From: Anaeramoeba flamelloides
Lineage: Eukaryota; Metamonada; Anaeramoebidae
Length of the DNA: 64,000 nt
Assembly (NCBI GenBank): GCA_027625915.1
Contig: JANTQA010000051.1
Span: 3,348,501-3,412,500, forward strand
Reading direction: 5' to 3'
Below, in pieces: positions 10,101 through 18,524 of the stretch. A model generated the notes under the pieces. It was not told the origin of the DNA. It was given only the letters and a program-made list of their open reading frames with translations, and made no database searches. Within the stretch, counting starts at the first letter, position 1, and each line of letters begins with the position of its first letter. Position numbers and translations under genes: made by a program.

Positions 10101-11717
10101 CTTCGTCCCTTTCAGGTATCTCCTCAATGGTTTCCCCCGTGGCGTTTTGATCTTGTGACCACCCTTCTTCAAATTTTTGGATTTGGACATTTAGTCGAGC
10201 AATTCTTTCATTTTGCTACTTTTTCAAGATCCTTCGAATTCCTAAGAGCGCAAACTCCTTTCGTAATTCTAAGCACACATATGGCTCCTGTGGTGTGTCA
10301 ATTAAGGAATTAATAAGCATTACACAGGACTCTTGAAACTCCTTGCTGCCTTGGTCCCCAATCGATCTTTTTAATAAATTCGTCAAAACTGCAAACCTCG
10401 ATTTTAAATTCCTCTTCTCACGGAAGTAACTTAAAGACTCGAGGCAATACTTGTGCCCGTTTGGGGGGAAGACGGAGACTACAATTAGCAATTCAATGAC
10501 TCTTTGTAAAACCGACCAGTCCTGGAGATCCAAGCACAGAACAATTACTATTGTATACTTCTTGTCAGATAAAAAGGCCTCAAGACCAACACTGTTATTC
10601 ATCATGGCCTTGAAGGAACGAAGGAACTCGTTCGTCAAGCCCTCGTCCGATTTTGTTTTTTGGGTTGGTGGCTTGTGTGCCAATCGTGATAAGGAATCAA
10701 TTAATAAAGACAGCCCCCCCAACCCTAAAAACTCAATCATCCACGACAACGGATTGGAAGATAATGCAGTTCGTAATTCAATCATAAATTGTAAATTGCA
10801 ATTTGTTTTTAATTGATCAGTATAAGTCTTTGTCGTGTTTTCTAATGATTTCCCAGACTCTACCTCGAGAGACTTTGGGTTTTTTTGTTTTGTTGGTGTT
10901 TTCAATTTTGTTGGTGTTTTGGTTTATTTGTTTTTGATCATTTTTATTTTTTGTTTGTTTTTGGTTTTATGTTTGTTGTTTTTGAATGTAGGAGATGGAA
11001 AATAAAGTTTTTTGATTTAAAAAGATGGAAAGGAAAGATTTTTGAGAAGAGGTATATTATTTAACCGGTTTTTTTAATCGCTGACAAAAAGAGAACAATT
11101 TTTAATTTTGTATAGGACTTTTCTTTCAGATCCATATTGTCTTTTTTCCAATTTTTTTATTTTTTGGCCCAAATGTTAAGTTATTTCTTTAGTAATTCTG
11201 GTTGGTATTTGAAGTTTTGTTATTTTTAGTTGTTCTATAATTTCTTTCAATGCTTTGGGTTGATCTAATAATTAGCTTTAAAAAAAAAAAACAAAGAAAT
11301 TGATTAAGAATTACCATTAATTCTGTTTTTGATTTATGTTGACAAAGAACAATCCATTTTTTTTTCGTTCTTCATTTGTCGCATTTATTTTTTCGTTTGA
11401 TCTGTTCAGCCAAGCTCCGTCTGTAAGATTGAAAAAAATTTATTTTGTGAAGATCCAAAAAAAAGTAAAAGAAAGAAAACAAAGATCAGACAAATTGTGT
11501 ATAAGAAGAAAATCAAAGAAACTATGAGTTTTGATCAAAAAGAAAGAACTTACTAACAAATTCTCAAACATATTATTTAATTCATTTTCTGGCGGCATAG
11601 GAAGATCTTGTTGGAGTTTTTTTGCCTTTTGGTTTGTTGACGTTGTGGTGCTTGTGTTTGCTAAATCTACACTTTTTTTTTTTTTTTCGACAAGAGTTTT
11701 TTAAAGCGTTTTGACAT
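5868..11717 (-). CDS. Diaphanous-type formin, reading frame interrupted several times
   Basis: This is one large formin locus read on the minus strand. Order of parts: basic N-terminus and GBD (11717-11315), FH3/armadillo (10905-10216 and on to about 10060), long coiled coil (10059 to about 7560), acidic linker (about 7500-7300), FH2 (about 7130-6000) and a DAD-like tail (about 5960-5870). Formins of this type are opened by Rho GTPases binding the GBD and then nucleate and elongate actin filaments through FH2. No proline-rich FH1 is visible. The gene cannot be read in a single frame: TAG at 10218-10216 and TAA at 7067-7065 lie in conserved blocks that continue in the same frame, and one-base (-1) shifts are needed near 9084 and 7942 and probably near 11408 and in the A15 tract at 11672-11686. 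Possible explanations are a young pseudogene, base errors in the assembly, or recoding. Five nearby genes show no such breaks. The identity as a formin is firm; the exon model between 11315 and 10905 is not. Confidence 0.85.
7065..10059 (-). CDS. Formin coiled coil and acidic linker, two frame shifts
   Basis: About 1,000 residues of heptad-like sequence rich in Leu, Lys, Glu, Gln and Asn form a long coiled coil between FH3 and FH2, far longer than the short dimerisation coil usual in Diaphanous formins. It occupies three overlapping frames: one ends with TGA at 9084-9082, the second with TGA at 7942-7940, the third with TAA at 7067-7065. Each of the first two joins needs a -1 shift. The first may lie anywhere in the purine tract at 9084-9130. 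The second must fall within 7955-7940, because a TAG lies just upstream in the new frame. An Asp/Glu-rich stretch (DDIDDGDGDNYDQDEDDEN) sits at about 7450-7390 where FH1 would be expected. No GT-AG intron explains either join. Confidence 0.7.
10060..10905 (-). CDS. Formin FH3 (armadillo) region, with in-frame TAG at 10218-10216
   Basis: The block reads LRTALSSNPLSWMIEFLGLG, the start of the Drf_FH3 armadillo repeat region, then the repeats, then LRKEFALLGIRRILKK. Immediately after that comes TAG. The same frame continues QNERIARLNVQIQKFEEGW and runs on without a stop to 9082. The usual family pattern at this spot is an LG..EL..KL....NEDL..QL.VFDE stretch. The sequence on the two sides of the TAG fits it with correct spacing, the TAG standing at one ordinary residue. 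So the TAG interrupts a continuous domain and is not the natural end. I see no intron with GT-AG borders that would remove it cleanly. The apparent initiator at 10905 is TTG, so the true start lies upstream. Confidence 0.8.
10906..11314 (-). other. Formin intron or linker, uncertain coding status
   Basis: A T-rich tract (about 11281-11300 in plus orientation) looks like a short intron ending AAAG at 11276. After it, the frame that leads directly into the FH3 exon is free of TGA but holds about four TAA codons. Between them it reads like coding sequence (for example LDQPKALKEIIEQLKI from about 11265 and KKLEKRQYGSERKVL near 11140), then becomes a K/N/T-rich linker. This may be two or three small exons with unrecognised introns, or a linker in which TAA is not a stop. 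I cannot decide from the sequence. Confidence 0.35.
11315..11717 (-). CDS. Formin N-terminus: basic start and Rho GTPase-binding domain exons
   Basis: An ATG at 11717 opens MSKRFKKLLSKKKKK and runs into an A15 tract. With one more A the frame continues as SVDLANTSTTT and on to LPMPPENELNNMFENLL, the typical start of a Drf_GBD domain. A strong donor GTAAGT at 11553 and a TTACAG acceptor ending at 11421 give an intron of 133 bp. The next exon begins TELG and then needs a -1 shift to continue LNRSNEKINATNEERKK, which together resembles the ELGL helix of the GBD. A weaker donor three to four bases downstream (GTTCTT) would avoid that shift but loses the ELGL match. The exon end is probably the GTAATT donor at 11314. 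Known of the family: this domain binds active Rho and contacts the C-terminal DAD to hold the formin closed. Confidence 0.5.
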
Positions 11718-11787
11718 TCTTGGGTGTAAAAAAGAAAAAAATATTTCCCAAAACAAGTTTTTTTTTCAATTTTTGAAAGAAGAAAGA

Positions 11788-12057
11788 ATGAACATTTCGG
11801 GGAAGCTAAAAGTATTAAAAGTATTGGGGGAGGAATTTGTGAAGGTTCCTTTAAAGATTGCGTCGATGTCTGTTATATTGTTTTATTTTGCTCTCCAATA
11901 TAATTTCAAATTCAATCTATTTCAGACATTTCTGGATATAGAATATACAGTTTTAGTGTCGTTAAGGGGTTTCATGACGAAATCTGCTTTAGTTGCAGCG
12001 TCATATGATTTTTCTGTATTAAACCATTTCTTTTTATTTTTTTTTACTGTATTTTGA
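11788..12057 (+). CDS. Possible small membrane protein, divergent from the formin
   Basis: An 89-codon frame starts at ATG 11788, only about 70 bp from the formin ATG on the opposite strand, and ends TGA. Its first 50 codons are less AT-rich than the surroundings and read MNISGKLKVLKVLGEEFVKV, then PLKIASMSVILFYFALQY. Two hydrophobic segments (about residues 25-45 and 75-89) could be membrane spans. The second half is Phe-rich and could be intron sequence. I do not recognise a family. It may be the first exon of a longer gene or chance. Confidence 0.25.
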   Translation: MNISGKLKVLKVLGEEFVKVPLKIASMSVILFYFALQYNFKFNLFQTFLDIEYTVLVSLRGFMTKSALVAASYDFSVLNHFFLFFFTVF

Positions 12058-13790
12058 ATTAAGATTATAAATTCATATCCCAAGTCGATAATCAAGATTT
12101 TAAGAAAACAACCTTTCATTTACACTTTCACAAATACTATTTGTTGTTTAGAAAATCTCATATTTATCGTAATATAAATGAGCCAGGTTGATAACTTTTA
12201 TTGGAATTTGGGTGACATTGGCAAAAATTTTTACTTCCTTTTTTTTATTTTTCTGATAAACTGGCTGTTCAAGAATTGGGTTAAAGTTTATACAAATATT
12301 TGGTGAAGGAAATTGGAAATGAAGGAAAGATTTTTCCCTTTATTATTCAAACAACGGTCAACATCTCAATAAATCTGTAACCCCCCCCCATTTTTTATCA
12401 TCTTTTAGTAATTTAATAAAGGAATTTTAGCATTGAGACTTGAGATATAATCTAATTTGCTTTTGAGGTTAGATCTTGAATTAGAGTGATCACAATAATA
12501 AGTTCCCCATAAGTATAAACCCAATTTCAAAATATAATCTATACTTTTTTTTTTTATTCTTGTGTCAATGTAAAATACAATAAAACTATCAAATAGTAAA
12601 GCTAAGTTCAAATCAAGTTTAAAAGTAAACTCCTTGATATTTACCGTAAAATTTAAATTACATCTGTAATTTGTTCTATTATTATTCTCAATTTTCTCAA
12701 TTTTTATTAAATGTTGTTTTTTTTTGAAGAAAATTAAAAAGTACTTTTAATCAACTCTTTATAAGTGATAAATTTTATAATTTGTACCATTATTTTTAGA
12801 ATTTCTTTTTAATAATAGAACGTTATGAAACCAACACCAAATTTAGTTTGGGATTATTTTTGGTTTTTCTAATTGGTTGATGTACAAGTCTTCAATAAAA
12901 AAGAAACAATTTTTTTATTTTGAGACATATAGAACGGAAAAAAATACAATATATGAAAAAAATTATAGATAAGATTTTTTTAATTGTTAATATTATCGAA
13001 ATTGTTGAATAATTGCAAATTTTAAATAAAATACCTTTTATAAATAACCAAATTTTTTATAAACAAAATAATAAACCTACCTTAAGAACATAAAAGTGGG
13101 TACCTCTAGAATACTCAATTAATTGTTTGATAGCAAAAATTAGAAAAACTTTTTTTGAAAAACAATCGAGGTTTATCGAGGTTTACCAGAGTTTGGAAAA
13201 TGAGAATTTTGATTCTTGTATTTCAATTGATTGAATAGTATTTTGAACAAGTGTAATTACATTAATCACCATTCTAATAAGTGGGCGAGTTATAACTTTA
13301 AAAGTTTGATTCTTAAAAAAAGGATTTGGTTTTAAATATTTTAAATTATATAACACTTTTCATAATATTCAAAATTAAAAATCTAGTCCGGGTTTTTTTT
13401 TCATGCCAGGTATTTCTTTCACTACTTTATATTAAAATTTCCTGAACAGGTTATTTTGAAAATATTATTGTAAGTTATTATACAATATTCTATGTCTTTG
13501 TCTCAAAATATTCTCTATAATTATAAAATTTGTGAAAAAAATAACCTCAAGTCTTAAAACGCAAAACTGATCTTTTTAATATTTTTTAATGAATTTTTAC
13601 AATTTAATCTTTATTTATATCTCTATAATCTTACTGAAAACTTTATTAAAAAAACATAATTCTTATTTTTGGGTCATTTCAAACTGATTGTAATGTTTTT
13701 TATTTATTTTTACATCAAACAGATATTTTGGATATGAGCATAATTTTCGTTAAGAACTACATTTACAGGGAAAAAAAGCGAAATTGCTAA
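12058..13790. other. Intergenic DNA, no gene seen
   Basis: Only Phe/Lys/Ile-rich short frames are present. A remnant near 13388-13425 (CATGCCAGGTATTTCTTTC) resembles the ends of the MITE at 46915-47432 and may be a decayed terminus of that family. Confidence 0.5.
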
Positions 13791-13991
13791 TACAGTCAGT
13801 TCCACTTTTAAGACACAAACTATCAACGAAATTTAAGGCACAAAAAAATCTCAAATTAAGGCACAAAATTTGTAATTTTTTATTATTACAATTTATTTTA
13901 CTAGAATCTGAATTTTGTGCTTTAATTTGAGATTTTTATTGTGCCTTAAATTTGGTTGAAAGTTTGTGCCTTAAAAGTGGAACTGACTGTA
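13791..13991. mobile_element. Palindromic MITE, copy A (Tc1/mariner-type ends)
   Basis: A 201-bp element that is almost one long hairpin. It starts TACAGTCAGTTCCACTTTTA and ends with the complement, TAAAAGTGGAACTGACTGTA. Inside, GGCACAAA and TTTGTGCC blocks pair along both arms. The TA at both borders fits TA target duplication. It is about 80-85 percent alike to copy B at 39729-39928. It has no coding capacity, so it was moved in trans. Confidence 0.85.
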
Positions 13992-14029
13992 AAAATACTT
14001 CTGAAAGAGTTGAACCATACAGTAAAAAT

Positions 14030-14400
14030 TTGCCAACTGAGAATATCTTTTACAAAATATGGTAAATTTTCACAATTCCAAAATTTTTGCCTTTTTCACA
14101 TTTCTTAGATCCAATCAAAAATTTGATTTTATAATTTCTAATTTTTATTTCCAATGAATTAAAAATAAAACAACCCCTAGAGCCGTTCTGAATAGTTTTT
14201 TAGTTAATTTTATAAGATTGAAATATTTTCAAATTTGAAGTTGTACTCGAGAATCCCTTAAAGTTATTTTTTTTTTTTTTAATTTTAATTCAAATTCCCC
14301 TGTTTACAACTTTTTTTATTTGTTTAGTTTGTATTAAAATAAGTTATTTTTTTCTCAATTTTTTTAAGAATTAATATTATTTTTGAGGTGTGAATGTAAA
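14030..14400 (+). repeat. Dispersed repeat shared with about 50515-50890
   Basis: Both stretches share, in order, TGAGAAT.TCTTTT, a CTTAGATCC.ATCAAAA.TT block, TAGTTA.TTTTA, and a distinctive AATCCCT.AAAGTTATTTTTTTTTT near their ends. They have diverged heavily by substitution and indels. No termini or frame are clear, so the family is unknown. Confidence 0.5.
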
Positions 14401-15572
14401 ATAACGTAATAACTACTGCCAACCTAATAGAAAATTTAATGGTTTAACATAAACCATAATAACACTTTGACCATGGATTATATCAGGATAAAATTTTATA
14501 AAGAAAACACTTTTCAAGGTGTTGAAATTTTTCCGAGGACGAAGAACATTTTTTCCTATTGAATATATAACGATTAAATGTAATAAATGTATTCTTTATT
14601 GCTAAAAGTACTTTAAACTTCAACATTTACAACCCAAATGATAATTTGAATTATTTTCCCAGTTAATCAACTTTAAAAATAAATAATGTATTTATTTATC
14701 AATTCAATACTAATAAAAAAAATAATATGATCTCCCACCTATTTTAATTTTTTTTTAGTTGTACTATCATACTCTAATAAAAAAATAGAAAATAAATCTA
14801 TATTAAACATTATTTCAGGTATTACCAAATTATTATGAAACAAATGAAGTTAAAATGATTTCAAGGTGGAAAGATAATTTAAAAAAATAAACAATAAAAT
14901 CAAAAGATTACTTTTGTTTCAATTATTCATTCAAATATCAATATTAAAAATAAAAGTAATTTAGTATTTAACTCTGTGTAACAATGTAATTTTATTAATC
15001 TATTTTCTAAAATTCTTTTCAAAACATTTCACAAGTAGGCGAATAATTGTAAATAAATAATCTTCTTAAAAAACTTTCACCAAAAATATCTCACTTAAAA
15101 TCTTTTTTAACTATAAAATTTATTTTAAATTTAAATAAGACCAATTTGAAAAAAAATAAATAATAGATCACAATTTAGATTGTTACTGTTGTTAAAAATT
15201 TCAACCAAAGTGTTTATGAAACTATAAAAAAGTGATACATCTTCAATTCCATGAAAAATTTTTCAATCAAAATAGGCAAAAAATTTAATTTTCCCCATCA
15301 GAAAAAGGTATATTTACAGAATGATAAATATTTTGTTTCTGTGATTTAATTTTTTTTTTATTAGATGAAAACCTACTTTTTGTAAAACTTTTAATGTTCC
15401 TTGCATTTTTCTTTTTTGCTTTTTGTTGTGAATTTATCTAAAATAATACTTAAACTTTTGAAATAAAAAAACAATTAAATATTTTTTTTTAGATAATTCC
15501 AATTGTTTAAAATTTAAAATTATACTTTTATTTTGAATTTATTTGTAACTTTTGTCCATTTTTTTTTGCTTT
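14401..15572. other. Intergenic DNA, no gene seen
   Basis: AT-rich sequence with no long frame and no repeat that I could match elsewhere in the window. Confidence 0.5.
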
Positions 15573-18215
15573 AAGGGGCTTCTAAACTAAAAAAATCTTC
15601 CAGTAAATTAAATCCCAAATTCAAAAAATTTTTATGACATTTTAAAATTGAAAAATAAAGTTAAAATTATGATTACCACAAAAGAAAACTTACTTTAACT
15701 CTATTTTCAGAAAATAATTATTGTTTTTAAAAGATTGGTCTCAATTTTATAATTTTTGAAAAGTTCGAAATTGTCATATTTACAAAGTATTTTAAAAAAA
15801 TTATTTTCTTCAAAGAACAAAGAAATCTGTATTATTTCCGAAGGTACTTTACAAAAAAACACTTTAAAAATAAAATAACCAAGTTCTAACAATCCCCAGT
15901 ATAAAAAATCTATTTCATTTTTTAAAAAAATACCATAATTATTTTGTACTTGAAAAGGATATAATTTTTATGATTAACAAAAGAACAGTACAAATCATTT
16001 TTTTCTTTTTATTGGACCAAAAAATACGAGGAAACAAACCAAACATTCAGATAAAAAATACCCACAAAATACTTTTCTAAAACCTGAAAAATTCAATTGT
16101 AAATCTAAAGAAATACTTTTTAATTTGATTATTCTTATTCAATAATCAATAACCCATTATTGAATTTTTTCAGTGAGTTAATAAAAACCCGACTATTAAA
16201 GTTATTTTTCTCAAGAAAAAATATTAGAAAAAATATAAAAAAGGATGCTATATTTTTCAGATCTACATCACTTGTTATATTTGATATTGTTTACCAAATG
16301 TTGTTGTATTGGTATAAGCTTTTCATTTCTGGATAGAAAAAATAAGCTAAAATTTAATAAAAATTTGGAGAATTTTATTAAAATAAAAATATCTTGAGTA
16401 ATGATTTAAAGTGCTGTATTAAGTTTTTTTATGGGATTGGAAATTCAAATGAGAAAAGTGAAAATTTCTAGTTGAAAAAATATTGAATCATTGTTTCCAA
16501 AAAAAAAATTGGTCGAATTTTAATATTTCTTTTCACTAAAAATATTATTAATCTGTTCCTTTAAATGAAAAAAAATGTAGAGTTTTCGAATTAAAACTTT
16601 TGATGACTAAAATAGTTCAAAAAAAGTAGGTAATTTATTAATAGAAATTGGAAAAATTCGTTTCATTTTTTTATTTTTGTAAAAAAAAAAAAATTGACAG
16701 AATTTTTTAAATAGAAAATAACAAATTATTTTTTATTTTTTGAGTAAAGTTTGTTGGTTACTATGTTTTATGGTGCAAACTTTTACTCTATTCAATTCCA
16801 ATCAGATAACAAATATATTCCAGATGAAGTTCCAATGTACCATGATATTTTGGAACAAATTTTTAAATGAATGATATATTTTATTTGTTGTTTTTAAAAT
16901 TTATCACTATTTCAGACAAAGATCACAAAGTGTGAAAAAAAAATTGAAATTTTAAAAAATTTTTTGTTTGAGATTTTCTATTTTTTTAATATTTTTGGTC
17001 TCAAAATATAACATTTGCTATTGATTTTTAAAAAAAAAAACATCTGAATATATTTTTTTTAGAAGCTTTCAGCTTCACAAATAAATATATTTGATTTTTT
17101 TTTTAAAAAAATCAATAACTGCTGATATAAATAGAATGTATCAGTATTTCATCAATTTTTTCAAGATTTTCAAACAAATAAAAATTAATATAAATGCATA
17201 TTATTAAGTATAATAACAACAATTAATAATTGAAATTATCAAATAACTGATTTTAAAACAATCGGTTTGTTTTTTATACTCTGATTATTTGAAAAAGAAT
17301 ATTGCCTAATCTTTTAGATAACAAGAAATTAAATAAATATTTGTAAATAAAATCGACGTTCATTTTTTTTTAAATCTCCAAGAGATTCAATATTTGATTT
17401 ATTTTTATTGTATTTTGAAAATATCAGATTAAAAAGTATCAAGTTTATTTATTCATACAGACTCTCAGAAATTACTAAAAGTGAGATTTCTTCAAAATAA
17501 TTTTTTTTGTAAATTTCTCAATTTCTAAATGGATTCAACAATCCAAACGAAAAAAAATATCTCTTTTTAATTGAAAATTTCAATTTAAAAAATTAAATTA
17601 TTTTAAAAATGATAACTTATCTCTCTAAAGTTGATACATGAGGTTATATATCAGGTTTATTTGTAGAAGAATACACTTATGTAAATAAGCGTTCTATTAT
17701 CTTTGGGAAAACAAATATTGTCAATCCAAAGCTACCGTGAAATTTTATCAATATCAAATTTTGATATTGATATAATTTTTTAAACAGTTCTATATGAGAA
17801 TAATAAAACTCATATTGAAAAAAAAAATTCCTAAATGAGCTGATATTCAAGAATTTTTTCTGAATTTCAAAAAATAAATTTTCAGAACCCAAAATGACTC
17901 TAAACATCAAAAATTCATTGAGAAATGACAAAAAATTTACTGGAAAAAATGAATTTATTTTTAGATCACATTAGAAGAATATTTTTCATATCAAATAATT
18001 TATGAAAAAATATTTTCAATATAAGCTTTCTTATTATTATATTCTTAGATTTAAAAATCTATATAAAAATCAAAATTTGATATTGAAAAAATTTCATAGT
18101 AGCCTTAGAACAGCTGTAGATTGAAAAATCTATATCAACATCAAAATGTGATATTGAAAAAATTTCATAGTAGCCTTGGAACAGTTGTAAATAAGAGTTA
18201 CTATTCCCTTAAATA
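15573..18215 (+). repeat. Long dispersed repeat, second shorter copy at about 36830-38010
   Basis: Blocks in the same order are shared with 36830-38010: AAAATTGAAAAATAAAGTTA (about 15645), the segment around 15710-16190, then GATTATTTGAAAA..AATATTG...AATCTTTTA (about 17285), AAATTACTAAAAGTGAGATT (about 17470), GATAACTTATCTCTCTAAAG (about 17610) and CTTTGGGAAAAC (about 17700). The second copy lacks about 1 kb from the middle (16.2-17.2 kb) and about 480 bp near the right end. The right part contains a tandem duplication (18050-18117 and 18123-18190). Possible ends TTTAAGGGGCTTCT (15573) and the complement of CTATTCCCTTAAA (18201-18213) recall the TTAAGGGAGTAG ends of the element at 19451, but this is weak. 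Confidence 0.55.
18050..18190 (+). repeat. Two tandem copies of a 73-bp unit
   Basis: Units at 18050-18117 and 18123-18190 share AAAAATCTATAT.AA.ATCAAAA, TGATATTGAAAAAATTTC and ATAGTAGCCTT.GAACAG with only a few differences, so the duplication is fairly recent. A related piece in inverted form (AGCTACCGTGAAATTTTATC) lies at 17730. Confidence 0.75.
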
Positions 18216-18524
18216 TAACAATTCGTACTAAAACGTTGATCAATTGATTATTTGTACAACAAAATATCGGATCAAAAATCTATATCTTCTCGCAAAAATG
18301 ATTTCTTGAAAATTGGTTAAAACGTCCAAATTATGATTTAATTTTTGACGCACACTTAAACCTATTAAACACTTAAAAGAATCACACTCCAGGGATGAGA
18401 ATAAATAGTGTTTAAAATTAACTTTGTTTTTTTCTTAAAAACACCAAAATTAACTTTCTTGTCTCAATTATTTTACAATTTTAATTATTCAAAATGTAAT
18501 TTCATTTTTTTTTTGATATTTTTC

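Noticed and set aside
5868-11717. A genome-wide UAA/UAG = glutamine code (ciliate type)
   Set aside because: The WD40, PMT, RPN10, winged-helix and RhoGEF genes use only CAA/CAG for Gln. Three of them end at a TAA exactly where the family ends (WD40, PMT after LKSWHA, RPN10), so TAA acts as a stop there.
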